Below are positions 42,944 through 52,295 of a DNA stretch of 64,000 nt, in pieces. Each line of letters starts with the position of its first letter. Position 1 is the first letter of the stretch. The stretch spans positions 496,001 through 560,000 of the forward strand of contig NZ_CP033204.1 in the NCBI RefSeq assembly GCF_022701295.1. The letters run 5' to 3'. The stretch comes from Sphingopyxis sp. YF1 (GTDB lineage: Bacteria; Pseudomonadota; Alphaproteobacteria; Sphingomonadales; Sphingomonadaceae). The notes beneath the pieces were generated by a model. The model ran no database searches. It was given only the letters and a program-made list of their open reading frames with translations, and was not told the DNA's origin. The translations under genes and the position numbers were made by a program.

Positions 42944-44278
42944 ATGCGAACGAATCGACGGCGCGGGTTGCCGGGAATGCTCGCCGCACTGGCGTCGGTC
43001 GCGGTCGCAATCCCGGTGCCGGGCGCGGCGCAGGAAGCGCGGCAGCGCTGGGAGCAGCTCTGCCAGATCCGCAAGGACAAGCTCGACCTGATCCTGCCGG
43101 ACGCGATGCGCGAGAACGACATCGACATGTGGATCGTCGCCGCGCGCGAGGGGCATGACGATCCCAATTCCGCGCTGCTCGGCGGCGGCTATGTCGGCGA
43201 CATCGGCTATTATGTCTTCTCCGATCGCGGCAGCGGGCGTGTCGAGCGCGCGGCGTTCGGCATCGGCGGCGCGCTGTTCGACCAGTGCCCGCTCTATGAC
43301 GTCAAGGCGTCGCCCGCGACGCTGCGCGCCTTCGTCGAGGCGCGTGCGCCGCGGCGGATCGGCATCAACACCGCGACCGAGATCGGCACCGCCGACGGAC
43401 TCAGCCTTTCGCTCGACCGCCATCTCCGCGAGACGCTCGGCCCCGGTCTCGCGGCGCGGCTGGTGCCGGCGGAGAAGCTCGTCTCCGATTTCCGCTCGCG
43501 TCACAGCGCGAGCGAAATCGCCGCCTTTGCGCGCGCGGGCGAGTTTTCGCGGACGATCGCCGAACGCGCGCTGTCGAACGAAGTGATCCGGCCCGGCCAC
43601 ACGACGACGGGCGACGTCGCCTGGTGGATGATGGAACAATTGCACGCGCAGGGGCTCGGCAGCAGTTTCGGTCTGCCCAGCATCTATGTCCTCGGGCCGG
43701 GCGAGCGCGGGCCGACCTCGGGCGACCATGTCATCAAGCCGGGCGACCTGATCACGATGGACTGGGGCGTCAACTATCTCACCGCCTACACCGACATGAA
43801 GCGCATGGCCTATGTGCTGAAGCCCGGCGAGAACGGGCCGCCGGCGGGGGTGCAGCGCGCCTTCGACAAGGCCGCCGAAATCCGTGCGATGATCGTCGAT
43901 GTGGTGCGCCCGGGGATCAGCGCGGGCGACGCGCTCGCCGCGGTCAATCGCCGCGTCGCCGCGACGCCGGGGCTGGTGCTCGGCCGCTACGACGATCCCG
44001 GCATCGATCCCAAAGTGTCCGATGTCGTCATCGGCAGCCATTCGGTCGGCGACTGGGGCCATGGCTCGGGGCCGTCGATGGCCGATTTCAACCCGCTGCG
44101 CATGACCTATGCGCTGCGCCCCGGCAATTTCCTGTCGATCGAGCTCTTCCTCTACACCCCCGTCCCCGAATGGGGCGCGCGCAAGATCAAGATCCCGCTC
44201 GAGGACAATGGCATGGTCACCGAGCGCGGCTTCGAATGGACCGCCCCGCCCGCGAGCCGCATCCTGCTGGTGAAATAA
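42944..44278 (+). CDS. M24 family metallopeptidase (Xaa-Pro aminopeptidase-like)
   Basis: A 444-residue exported peptidase of the pita-bread fold. A signal peptide (MLAALASVAVAIPVPGAAQ) precedes a creatinase-like N-terminal domain. All five dinuclear metal ligands are visible: Asp273 in TMDWGVNY, Asp284 in TDMKRMAY, His373 in GDWGHGSGP, Glu400 in LSIELFLY and Glu420 in LEDNGMVTE. GAGGAGCGGGA lies just before the start. It probably removes N-terminal residues before proline. A TonB receptor gene converges on it, pointing to a shared peptide substrate. Confidence 0.9.
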   Translation: MRTNRRRGLPGMLAALASVAVAIPVPGAAQEARQRWEQLCQIRKDKLDLILPDAMRENDIDMWIVAAREGHDDPNSALLGGGYVGDIGYYVFSDRGSGRVERAAFGIGGALFDQCPLYDVKASPATLRAFVEARAPRRIGINTATEIGTADGLSLSLDRHLRETLGPGLAARLVPAEKLVSDFRSRHSASEIAAFARAGEFSRTIAERALSNEVIRPGHTTTGDVAWWMMEQLHAQGLGSSFGLPSIYVLGPGERGPTSGDHVIKPGDLITMDWGVNYLTAYTDMKRMAYVLKPGENGPPAGVQRAFDKAAEIRAMIVDVVRPGISAGDALAAVNRRVAATPGLVLGRYDDPGIDPKVSDVVIGSHSVGDWGHGSGPSMADFNPLRMTYALRPGNFLSIELFLYTPVPEWGARKIKIPLEDNGMVTERGFEWTAPPASRILLVK

Positions 44279-44312
44279 CGGCCAATCCGGCGACGCATGC
44301 CGGACCGCACGG

Positions 44313-44350
44313 AAAAGGGGGGCAGCGGCATGCCGCTACCCCCCTTTCCC
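44313..44350. terminator. Bidirectional terminator between M24 and TonB receptor genes
   Basis: aaaaggggggcagcgg and ccgctaccccccttt pair as a 14-15 bp stem with a catg loop. The A-run on one side and T-run on the other allow termination in both directions. It lies between two convergent genes. Confidence 0.85.
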
Positions 44351-44366
44351 CGAGAGAGCCCGTCGA

Positions 44367-47075
44367 TCAGAAGCGGAGCTTGACCCCGCCCGAGACATAG
44401 CGGCCGATCACGTCGTAATTCGGCGTGATATAGGGCGTGAGCGGCGGGTCGCGGTCGAACAGGTTGTTGATGTTGGCGAACAGGGTGAAGGGGCCGGCCT
44501 TGAACTGCGCGCCCACGTCGACATAGGTGCGGCTGCCGTTGCGGCCGTCCACCAGCGGCGGGACACCGGGCTGGGTCACGTTGTAGAACCCGCCGGCGAC
44601 ATGGCGGACGCGCAGATTGGCGCCGAAATCCTCGTTGTCGAACGCCACGGTGGCGGTGCCGCGCCACTTCGGGGTGGAAAAGGCGGTTTCGCCGCCGACG
44701 ATGCCCGCGACGTCGGTGCCGTCGACCTTCAGGTGAAAGACATGGTTGGCGAGCAGGCGGAAGCTCAAATTCCCGTTGCCCAGCGCCGTCCGGTACGATG
44801 CCTCGATATCGAGCCCCTGCGTGTTGTAATTGGCGAGGTTGCGAATGGTGTTCGAGATTGTCTCGATCTCGCCGTTCGGCTTGCGGACGATGATGCCGCC
44901 GCAGGTCGGGTCCGACGGCGCATTGTCGTGGCACTGCTTGAGCAGCGTCTGCGCGGGGATCGACGTGATCACATTGTCGATGTCGATGTCATAATAGTCG
45001 ACCGACAGGCGCAGCCCCGGAATATAGTGCGGCGAATAGGACCCGCCGAGCGTCAGCGTGTGCGAGATTTCGGGGGTCAGGTTCCGGTTGCCGCCGCCAT
45101 AGACCGTCACATTGCCCTGCACCGCATCGCCCCGGTACGGGTCCACAACGGTACCGATGCCGACCGAGCGGGTGAGGAAATATTCGGTGATGCTGGGCGA
45201 GCGGATGTCGCGCGAATAGACGGCGCGCAGCAGCAGGTCGTTGACGAGGCGCAGCGTGCCACCGGTCTTCCACGACCAGATGCCGCCGCTGGTGCTGTAA
45301 TCCGAATAGCGCGCGGCGCCGTTGATTTCGAGACGCGCGACGTCGCTGACGTCGAGCAGCGGCACGTTCACTTCGGCGAAGGCTTCCTTGACGTTGAAGC
45401 TGCCGTTGGTCGCCGACGAGTTGAGCACGCTCAGCGCATTCGCCTGCGACAGCGGGTCGACATAGTTGGTGACCTGCTTTTCCCAGCGGACGTCGGTGCC
45501 GACCGCGATGTCGACCGGCCCCGCCCAGGTCGCGAAGGGCTGGCCCGACAGGCTGGCGCCCGCCGCGTCGAGCTTGATCGTCGCGATCAGATGCGACCCG
45601 CCAAAGGCCCAGGCCGCGGCGGCGTCGGAGATGTTGCCGTTGCCGAAAAGGTTGATCGGCACGCAGGTCGGGTCGTCGTTGGCGGTCGTCGCGTCGGCAT
45701 TGATGCGGCAGGTCGGCGTGCCGCCGACCAGCACCGAATCGACGCCATTGGCGAAGCGCGTCTTGATCCGCTGGTTGTTGATCCGCTGGTTGAGCCGGAT
45801 TTCGCCATGGTCGTAATAGGCCTTGTAGCGCCAGCCGTCGCCGAAGCTGCCTTCGAGGCCGATCGCGCCTTCGAGGTTGCGGCGGTTATAGTCGAACGAC
45901 AGCATCCGGTCCGGCCCGACATCGTCGAGATAGCGGCCGAGCAGGAAGGGGCCGGCGACGCCGGCAGCGGCCAGCCGGTCGCGATTCGCCTGGGTCAGGA
46001 AGGCGTTGTCGGGGCGGATCAGGGTGGTGATGTCGGCCGCGGTTTCGGGGAAGAGCGCATAGTCGCCCGTCATGCGGTGAAAGCTGAACTGCGCCCAGAG
46101 TTCGAGCGAGTCGGTCAGGTCGTAGCTCGCCCGTGTGAAGGCATTGATGCGCTCATACGGCGCGCTGACCGCGACATAGTCATAGGTGTTCTGGCCGCCG
46201 CCGCCGACGGTCGTCGCGCCGTTGGTGCTGCTACCGAACGGGAAGGGAACGATGCTGCCGTCGGGATTGAACACCAGGCCATAGGGCGCACCGAGGCCGC
46301 TCAGGACCGATCCGCCGTTGTAGACCTGCGTCGAATTGGGGTCGCGCACCAGTTGCAGCGACCCGCCCGCCGGCTTGTACAGTCCGGCTTCGAGGTTGGG
46401 GCGGTCCTTGCGGCTCAGGATGCCGCTTTCCTTCATATAGTCGCCCGCAACCATGAAATGGCCGCGCCCGCCCGCGAAGTCGGTGCCCCACGCGATGTCG
46501 GCGCCGTAGCGCGCGCCGTCGCCGCGCGACGAGAGGCCGGTCTGGACGCCCATGCGCCAGCCCGTGAGATCATCGTCGAGGATGATGTTGACGACGCCCG
46601 CGACGGCGCCCGATCCCCATGCGGCCGACGCGCCGCCGGTGACGACATCGACGCGCTTGATCAGGCTTTGCGGCACGGTGTTGAGGTCGGCGGCGCCCGA
46701 AAACCGCTGCCCGTTGAGCAGCGTCAGCGTGCGTACCGCGCCGAGCCCGCGCATGTCGGCGGTCGAAACGCCGCTGCTGGTGCCGCCGGCGTTCGTCGTC
46801 GGCGACGCGGTGGGGCGGAACTGGGGAGCGTCGTTCAGGACCTGGGCGATGCTGGGGCGGTTGCCGAGCGAGAGTTCGGCCTCGCCGATGACGGTGGTCG
46901 GGGTCGGGGCGTCGAAGCCCGAGCGCTGGATTCGCGAGCCCGTCACGACGATCTCGCTTTCGCCGGCCGGGCTCGCCGCGTCCGCTTCGGGTGCGGTCTG
47001 CGCATGGGCCGGGCTGAGGCCGGCGATGACAGTGAGCGCGGTGCCGGTGAGCCAGCCCAGTTGAACAACCTTCAT
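44367..47075 (-). CDS. TonB-dependent receptor
   Basis: A 902-residue outer-membrane receptor. The signal peptide (GTALTVIAGLSPAHAQ) is followed by the TonB-box-like EIVVTGSRIQRSG, a plug domain with IAQVLNDAPQFRPTASP, DMRGLGAVRTLTLLNGQRF and GGASAAWGSGAVAGVVNII, and a barrel ending GRYVSGGVKLRF with terminal Phe. It is of the same general class as the receptor at 21743 but clearly diverged. It converges on the M24 gene and stands alone on its strand. The region upstream is A/T-rich. Confidence 0.93.
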   Translation of the reverse strand: MKVVQLGWLTGTALTVIAGLSPAHAQTAPEADAASPAGESEIVVTGSRIQRSGFDAPTPTTVIGEAELSLGNRPSIAQVLNDAPQFRPTASPTTNAGGTSSGVSTADMRGLGAVRTLTLLNGQRFSGAADLNTVPQSLIKRVDVVTGGASAAWGSGAVAGVVNIILDDDLTGWRMGVQTGLSSRGDGARYGADIAWGTDFAGGRGHFMVAGDYMKESGILSRKDRPNLEAGLYKPAGGSLQLVRDPNSTQVYNGGSVLSGLGAPYGLVFNPDGSIVPFPFGSSTNGATTVGGGGQNTYDYVAVSAPYERINAFTRASYDLTDSLELWAQFSFHRMTGDYALFPETAADITTLIRPDNAFLTQANRDRLAAAGVAGPFLLGRYLDDVGPDRMLSFDYNRRNLEGAIGLEGSFGDGWRYKAYYDHGEIRLNQRINNQRIKTRFANGVDSVLVGGTPTCRINADATTANDDPTCVPINLFGNGNISDAAAAWAFGGSHLIATIKLDAAGASLSGQPFATWAGPVDIAVGTDVRWEKQVTNYVDPLSQANALSVLNSSATNGSFNVKEAFAEVNVPLLDVSDVARLEINGAARYSDYSTSGGIWSWKTGGTLRLVNDLLLRAVYSRDIRSPSITEYFLTRSVGIGTVVDPYRGDAVQGNVTVYGGGNRNLTPEISHTLTLGGSYSPHYIPGLRLSVDYYDIDIDNVITSIPAQTLLKQCHDNAPSDPTCGGIIVRKPNGEIETISNTIRNLANYNTQGLDIEASYRTALGNGNLSFRLLANHVFHLKVDGTDVAGIVGGETAFSTPKWRGTATVAFDNEDFGANLRVRHVAGGFYNVTQPGVPPLVDGRNGSRTYVDVGAQFKAGPFTLFANINNLFDRDPPLTPYITPNYDVIGRYVSGGVKLRF

Positions 47076-47479
47076 AGAAATCCCCTTCGCCTTCCTGACG
47101 GCAATGCGCGGCGGTCGCGGCCCTTTTTCTTTGCACGAAGGGTCCTGAATGAGACTGTCGCTTGCCGATATCCATAAGGACAGACAAAATGGAAAATTTC
47201 AAGCAATAAAGAGAAAAAATTTCAAAATATGAAAATTCGCCTCATCGGAGCGTCGCAATTCCGTCCGGGCGATGCTCCCGCCGGTCAGGATTTCCAATGA
47301 ATTTTCAATGTCTTTCCTATGCCGCCGCGCGTCGTTTGCGCAACCCCGTGCGGATGTGCAATCGCGGCCCGTCCCGGCAGGCGTTCGCGCGCCGGATCGC
47401 AGCCCGCCGCTCGCCGTCAAGGCGGCGACCGTGATGAAGGGAGGCAAAGGATCCGCCCGATTCCCGGGGACGGATCAGA
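47076..47479. other. 404-bp region upstream of the second TonB receptor
   Basis: No gene is supported. 47180-47240 is strikingly A/T-rich (for example aaagagaaaaaatttcaaaa) and probably contains the receptor promoter on the minus strand. The remainder is GC-rich without a recognisable element. Confidence 0.5.
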
Positions 47480-49789
47480 TCAGTCCTGTCGCCGGACCCG
47501 GCGCCGCAAGCTCCTGAGCCGCGCCTCGATCCGGCGGCCCATCCGCGTCGTGCGCATCGAAGCCCAGACCCACGACCCGAAGACATAGAAGAAGAGCGGA
47601 ACGAAGACGATCAGCGCATAGAACATCAACGCTTCGGTCGTGTCCATGATCGTCTGCCCCTCCAGCTTCGTGTCGGGCATGCCCAGGAAGTCGAGGACGA
47701 CGGGTTCGGCGGGCTTCGCGGGCTTGGCGTCGGGATCGCCCGCCGCAGTCTCGCCGATCCAGTAAATCATCTGCCCCGCCCCGAACACGCCGGTGCCGCC
47801 CAGCAGGATGCTGAGCTGGCGGTCGCGCCGTGCGGCCTGTTTGTCGACCTCGGCCTGGTGGCGCCGCTGCAGGTCGCTCGCATGATCCTCGAGACTGGCG
47901 ATCGCGAGCGCCAGCGCCTCCTTCTTGCGGGTGGTGCCGCGCAGCCCTTCCAGCTTGCCGAACACGACGCGTTCGGTGTCGTAGCGAAAGGGATTGGCGT
48001 AGCGGAAGCGCTCATATTCCTTGTATTCGGCGAATTTGACCTGGTTGATCGCCATTTCGGCGCGGTCGAACTCGTCGGCGCCGTCGAGCTTTTCGGTACG
48101 GTCGAGCGCTTTCGCCGCCGCGCTCAGCCCCTCGGTCGCGCCGCCCTGACCCTTGGCGACCAGCCACTCGATCCGCTCGATCCGCGCCATGCTCTTCGCT
48201 TCATGCTCGCGCGCCAGATATTCGTTGTGGAGCGCGAGCGCGTGGATCAGAAAGGCATAGGGGCAGGTGCCGATATAGTCGTTGCCCGTCTCGAGGCTGC
48301 GGCTCTTGGGTACATAGGTGACCATCGCGCGGTGGTTGGCGTAGCGCACGAAGAAACGTTCGTCGGACTGTTCGTCGCTGTCGGGATAGATCGGATCGAT
48401 GCTGTCCAGAATTTCCGACGTGTCCTGGTTCATGAAATCGATGATGTTCTGGTTGAACCCGGCGAGGAACAGATAGTCGAGGCAGTCGGTGCGCTGCGGT
48501 TCGAACGCGGGAATCTTCATCGGCAACGGTGCCGGCAACGGAGCGCCGGCCTCGTCGACGGTGAGTTCGACCGCGCCTTGCCGCATCGCCGCGGCGAGTT
48601 CGCCGACGTTGCGGAAATTGCCGCCGCCCGCCTTGCGCAGCACGGGTTTGCGCCCCTTGATCCACGCTTCATATTGCGGCTGCGTCGTCGCCCAGTTCCA
48701 GTAACCGGTGTCGAGCCGGACGATCCCGTCGCCGGCTTCGGCCGCGCTGACGCGTTCCTCCAGCTTCTCCTGAAAGGGCAGGTAGCACAGCTCCTGCACC
48801 ATCACCTTGCGCGCCGCGCTTTCGCCGGTGACGGGGTCGAGCGGCATCAGCCGCTTGAAGAAGCGTTCGTCGTGGAGGAGGAACATGAAGCGCGACTTGG
48901 GCACGCGGAGCCCCGGCACCTCGATGAAGGGCACCTCGTCGATCAGGTGCGGCGCCAGGTCGTCGGCGCGCGGGCGGCCGGTCTCTGCCGCCAGCCGGTC
49001 GAACAGCCGGCCGGCATCGTCCAGCATCCGCCGCCGTACGAAGGGCCAGAAGCGTTCGGTCGTGCCGCCGGCATCGGTCACGGTCAGTTCGTCGAGCGGC
49101 GCGATGCCCAGATTTTCCTCGAACACCGATGCGCTGCTTCCCGGTTTCCACCGGTCGCCGAGTTCGAATTCCTTCGGCGCGGCAAGCTTCTGGAGCAGCG
49201 ACAGGAAATAATAGGTCGCGGGGTCATAACCCGCCTGGTCGCCCTCGGCGTGCAACGAGGCATAATGGTGGCTGAACCCCATATGATAGCTGAGCGCGCC
49301 ATTGTTGTGGGCGAGCCAGAAGCGCCGGAACCGCACGGCGCGTTCGTCGTTCAGCCCTGCGGGCTCGGCCCGGTAGGTCACGCCCTCGGTCGACCATTGT
49401 GCCGAGGCGGGGGGCTTGAAGCGCAGTCGCTCGTGCGCGCGGATGGTCTTTTCGGTGGCCTTGCGATGGGCATGGCGGGCGTGCCTGTCGGCATCGGCGG
49501 GCAGCGGCAGCGCGTCGGCGGCGGCGAGCAGATGTTCCTGCACTTCGCCCAGCACCTCGCGGTCGGCGATGTCGTTGAACAGCGGATCGATCGCGTTGCG
49601 CAGCAGCAGCGAGGGCAGGTGGTTCGCCTGCATCGCGCCGAACTGGTCGTGACGGAGCGGCTTGCCCGCCTGTCCCGCGGCGGCGGCGACGCGATCGGGT
49701 TCGATATAGAGCGACAGCGTCCAGTAGAGCGTGCCCGGCCGGGCGGTCTCGAAACCCAGCGCGTCGTCCCAGTCCCCCCGAACCGTCAT
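47480..49789 (-). CDS. Large unknown protein with CorA-like C-terminal membrane tail
   Basis: A 769-residue protein with no family I can name. A long soluble region (to about residue 600) is followed by a charged helical, coiled-coil-prone stretch (SLEDHASDLQRRHQAEVDKQ), two membrane segments (about 659-680, SILLGGTGVFGAGQMIYWIG; about 719-742, ALMFYALIVFVPLFFYVFG) and a very basic tail (RRIEARLRSLRRRVRRQ). This stalk-plus-two-helices end recalls CorA-type channels, but the GMN signature is absent. Its start is 6 nt after the GNAT-like gene, and a TetR gene precedes both. Function unknown. Confidence 0.72.
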   Translation of the reverse strand: MTVRGDWDDALGFETARPGTLYWTLSLYIEPDRVAAAAGQAGKPLRHDQFGAMQANHLPSLLLRNAIDPLFNDIADREVLGEVQEHLLAAADALPLPADADRHARHAHRKATEKTIRAHERLRFKPPASAQWSTEGVTYRAEPAGLNDERAVRFRRFWLAHNNGALSYHMGFSHHYASLHAEGDQAGYDPATYYFLSLLQKLAAPKEFELGDRWKPGSSASVFEENLGIAPLDELTVTDAGGTTERFWPFVRRRMLDDAGRLFDRLAAETGRPRADDLAPHLIDEVPFIEVPGLRVPKSRFMFLLHDERFFKRLMPLDPVTGESAARKVMVQELCYLPFQEKLEERVSAAEAGDGIVRLDTGYWNWATTQPQYEAWIKGRKPVLRKAGGGNFRNVGELAAAMRQGAVELTVDEAGAPLPAPLPMKIPAFEPQRTDCLDYLFLAGFNQNIIDFMNQDTSEILDSIDPIYPDSDEQSDERFFVRYANHRAMVTYVPKSRSLETGNDYIGTCPYAFLIHALALHNEYLAREHEAKSMARIERIEWLVAKGQGGATEGLSAAAKALDRTEKLDGADEFDRAEMAINQVKFAEYKEYERFRYANPFRYDTERVVFGKLEGLRGTTRKKEALALAIASLEDHASDLQRRHQAEVDKQAARRDRQLSILLGGTGVFGAGQMIYWIGETAAGDPDAKPAKPAEPVVLDFLGMPDTKLEGQTIMDTTEALMFYALIVFVPLFFYVFGSWVWASMRTTRMGRRIEARLRSLRRRVRRQD

Positions 49790-49795
49790 CCCGTC

Positions 49796-50710
49796 CTATC
49801 CCCCTGCGTCCGCGGCCGCGGCGAGTGCGCGGAAACTGTCGAAATCCCCCGTCGGCCGCCCGCCGCGCAGCCAGGCGAGGGCGGGTTCCATCGGCAGCAG
49901 TCGCACCGGCGCGGTGCGCGCGGCGAGCGCCGCGAGCTGCGCCGTCGCGACCCCGCCGGGTACGTCGGCGGCGCCTTTCAGCACCGATATGCCGAAGAAG
50001 CTTTGCAGATGGTCGTGGAAAAGCCCGGGGTCGATGGTTTCGTCCGGATATCCGACCGCGGCATAGATCAGCCCGTCGTCGGCCTGCTGGTCGGCCGACA
50101 GCGCCGGCTGGACATAGGGAAAATCGACGATGCGCGTACCGACGCGCGCCCAGATCGCCAGCCGGTCGATCTGGTCGGTGCCCGAATGCGCGGTGTCGGC
50201 GGCATATTCCTCGGGGGTCAGGCGCAGCGGATCATTCTGTTCGATGAAGACCGCGGGCGGCGGTCCGTCGCGGTCGAGGCCGAGCGCGACCAGCGCGAGT
50301 TCGCGCACCGCGCCGAGGATGACCCGCAGCAGCCCGCGCCCGCGTGCCGCGTCCTCGACATAGACATAGTTGAGCGCGACCGCCGCGGGGGGCAGGTGCG
50401 CGCCGCGATCGATCGCGGTCGCGAGGAAATTGGCGCCGCCGAGCAGGATGCCCTCCGCATCCTCGAACACCGCGACCAGCTCCGAATGGGTGCGGCCAAA
50501 GGCGTGGCGATGGCTCCGGTTGAGCGCGAGGCACGCCTCGAACCCGCCCAGTTCCTCGCGTTCGTCGGGAAGCACGAAGGCGCGGTCGTAGCCCGAAAAG
50601 AAGCGCGTCAGTACCGGCGACGCGGCGTCGTCCGACGCGGTGACGCGCACTCCGTCGGCAAGATCGAGCCTTATCAACTGATTGTCCGCCCCACCGGTCA
50701 TCGCCGACAT
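49796..50710 (-). CDS. GNAT-like acetyltransferase-fold protein
   Basis: A 304-residue protein whose first half contains a GNAT acetyl-CoA-binding signature: VALNYVYVEDAARGRGLLRV (about residues 113-132), with beta strands before it (ELVAVFEDAEGILLGGANFL). The second half (from FIEQNDPLRLTPEEY) has no recognised domain and contains ARVGTRIVDFPYVQPAL. It sits between TetR (36 bp upstream) and the 769-residue membrane protein (6 nt downstream). Acetylation of a small molecule or of its partner is a guess. Confidence 0.68.
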   Translation of the reverse strand: MSAMTGGADNQLIRLDLADGVRVTASDDAASPVLTRFFSGYDRAFVLPDEREELGGFEACLALNRSHRHAFGRTHSELVAVFEDAEGILLGGANFLATAIDRGAHLPPAAVALNYVYVEDAARGRGLLRVILGAVRELALVALGLDRDGPPPAVFIEQNDPLRLTPEEYAADTAHSGTDQIDRLAIWARVGTRIVDFPYVQPALSADQQADDGLIYAAVGYPDETIDPGLFHDHLQSFFGISVLKGAADVPGGVATAQLAALAARTAPVRLLPMEPALAWLRGGRPTGDFDSFRALAAAADAGG

Positions 50711-50746
50711 TTGCCATGCCGTCCGGGCGGCGGCAAGGCGCTGTCG

Positions 50747-51412
50747 TCAACTGACGCCATAGGCGGCCTGGACCATCGATCGGAACAGGCGCAGCTGGCG
50801 GCCCATCAGCTGGTGGTCGCCGAGCGCGCGGGTCAGCACGATCGAGCCTTCGATGACCGCGCTGAAGCTGTCGGCGATCGTGTCGAGATCGATCGGGGCC
50901 AGCGGGCGGTGCTGCTCCTCGATCGCCGCGAACCACAGGCGGAACCGTTCGCGCCAGCGGATCGCGGCTTCGAACAGGAGCGCCCGCACTTCGCGATCGA
51001 ACGCCTGTTCCTGATAGATGATCGCGGCGACGAGGCACCCCGGGTGCACCGCCTCCATCTCGTCCATCAGGTCGGCATAGAGGTCGAGGAAGATCAGGAA
51101 ACGCTGCATCGGATCGTCGGCGAGCGCGTGCGCGCGGCCGGTCAGCGCATCCATCTCGGCGTCGTCTTCGGCGAGGAAGCGTTGCAGAAGCTCGCGGGCG
51201 AGGTCGCCCTTGTCGCGGAAATGATAGAAGAAACCGCCCTTCGAAATGCCCGCCGCTTCGACCAGTTCGTCGATCGACGTCGCGGCGAAGCCCTTGTATA
51301 ATATCGCATCATTGGCGGCATCGAGCAGCCGCTCGCGCGTCTTCTTGCCTTTCGGCTGCACCCCGGATGCTGTTTCCGGTGCGGCATGCGATTCCGAACG
51401 CGCCTCATCCAT
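50747..51412 (-). CDS. TetR family transcriptional regulator
   Basis: A 221-residue TetR-type repressor. The N-terminal helix-turn-helix is evident: RERLLDAANDAILYKGFAAT, IDELVEAAGISKGGFFYHF and RDKGDLARELLQRF. The C-terminal ligand domain is of the type that starts VEGSIVLTRAL-like near the end. It is the first gene of an apparent three-gene minus-strand operon and divergent from the sterol desaturase-family gene, so it may control either side. Confidence 0.92.
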   Translation of the reverse strand: MDEARSESHAAPETASGVQPKGKKTRERLLDAANDAILYKGFAATSIDELVEAAGISKGGFFYHFRDKGDLARELLQRFLAEDDAEMDALTGRAHALADDPMQRFLIFLDLYADLMDEMEAVHPGCLVAAIIYQEQAFDREVRALLFEAAIRWRERFRLWFAAIEEQHRPLAPIDLDTIADSFSAVIEGSIVLTRALGDHQLMGRQLRLFRSMVQAAYGVS

Positions 51413-51550
51413 CGCCGACGTCCCCTCTACGCCCCGTGAAATCGGCGGAAATCCTGCGGGAAAATAAAAGCGACCGCAAGTCCACTATCGCGGTCCCGGC
51501 GCTTGGCATATCGGGGGCGGACGATGCCTGCAGCCAAGGGGGACGCAGCG

Positions 51551-52273
51551 ATGTTCGGCCTTTATCACGCGATCGCGCTGTCGATGTTCGCCTTTTTCGC
51601 GATCGTCGATCTGGTCTTCCGGGCGCGGACCTTTCCGGACGTGCCGCGGTGGCGCGCAAAGGGCATCGCCTTCACGCTGATCTACTTCGGCGTCACCACC
51701 TATTCGCCGCTGATGTGGGACACGATGCTGGGCCAATATCAGCTCGTCGACGGATCGCGTTGGCCCTTCTGGGCGCAGGTGGCGATCGGCTTCCTCGGCT
51801 ATGAATTCCTGATCTATGCCTGGCATCGCACCATGCACAATGTCCAGCCGCTGTGGCGCTGGCTGCACCAGATGCACCACAGCGCCGAACGCGTCGATAT
51901 CTGGGGCACCTTCTATTTTCACCCGTTCGACATGATCGGCTGGGCGCTGCTCGGCAGCTGCGCGCTCGTGCTCGGCATCGGGCTGACGGCGGAGGCGGCG
52001 CTCGTCGTGTCGGTCGGGGCGGCCTTTTGCACCATCTTCCAGCACGCCAACGTCCGTACGCCGCGCTGGCTGGGCTATCTGGTGACGCGGCCCGAAAGCC
52101 ATTCGGTGCATCATGAACGCGGGGTCCACGCCTATAATTACGGCGATATTCCGCTCTTCGACATGCTCTTCGGCACCTTTCGCAACCCGCGCGAATGGCA
52201 GGCGGAGGCGGGCTTTTTCGACGGATCGTCGCGGCAGATGGGCAAGATGCTGATCGGCAGGGAAATCGCGTAA
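51551..52273 (+). CDS. Sterol desaturase / fatty acid hydroxylase superfamily protein
   Basis: A 240-residue membrane di-iron enzyme. The three histidine boxes are intact: HRTMH (His92, His96), HQMHH (His106, His109, His110) and, near residue 175, HSVHH. Several hydrophobic segments surround them. AAGGGGGA lies about 8 nt before ATG 51551; an ATG at 51524 is the alternative. Such enzymes hydroxylate or desaturate lipids, carotenoids or sterol-like compounds; the substrate is unknown. It is divergent from tetR. Confidence 0.88.
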   Translation: MFGLYHAIALSMFAFFAIVDLVFRARTFPDVPRWRAKGIAFTLIYFGVTTYSPLMWDTMLGQYQLVDGSRWPFWAQVAIGFLGYEFLIYAWHRTMHNVQPLWRWLHQMHHSAERVDIWGTFYFHPFDMIGWALLGSCALVLGIGLTAEAALVVSVGAAFCTIFQHANVRTPRWLGYLVTRPESHSVHHERGVHAYNYGDIPLFDMLFGTFRNPREWQAEAGFFDGSSRQMGKMLIGREIA

Positions 52274-52295
52274 CGACAGAAGAGGGGACAGGCGA

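Noticed and set aside
47858..51301. 1147-codon plus-strand frame opposite the TetR-GNAT-769 operon
   Set aside because: It spans three well-supported minus-strand genes and has no recognisable domain.
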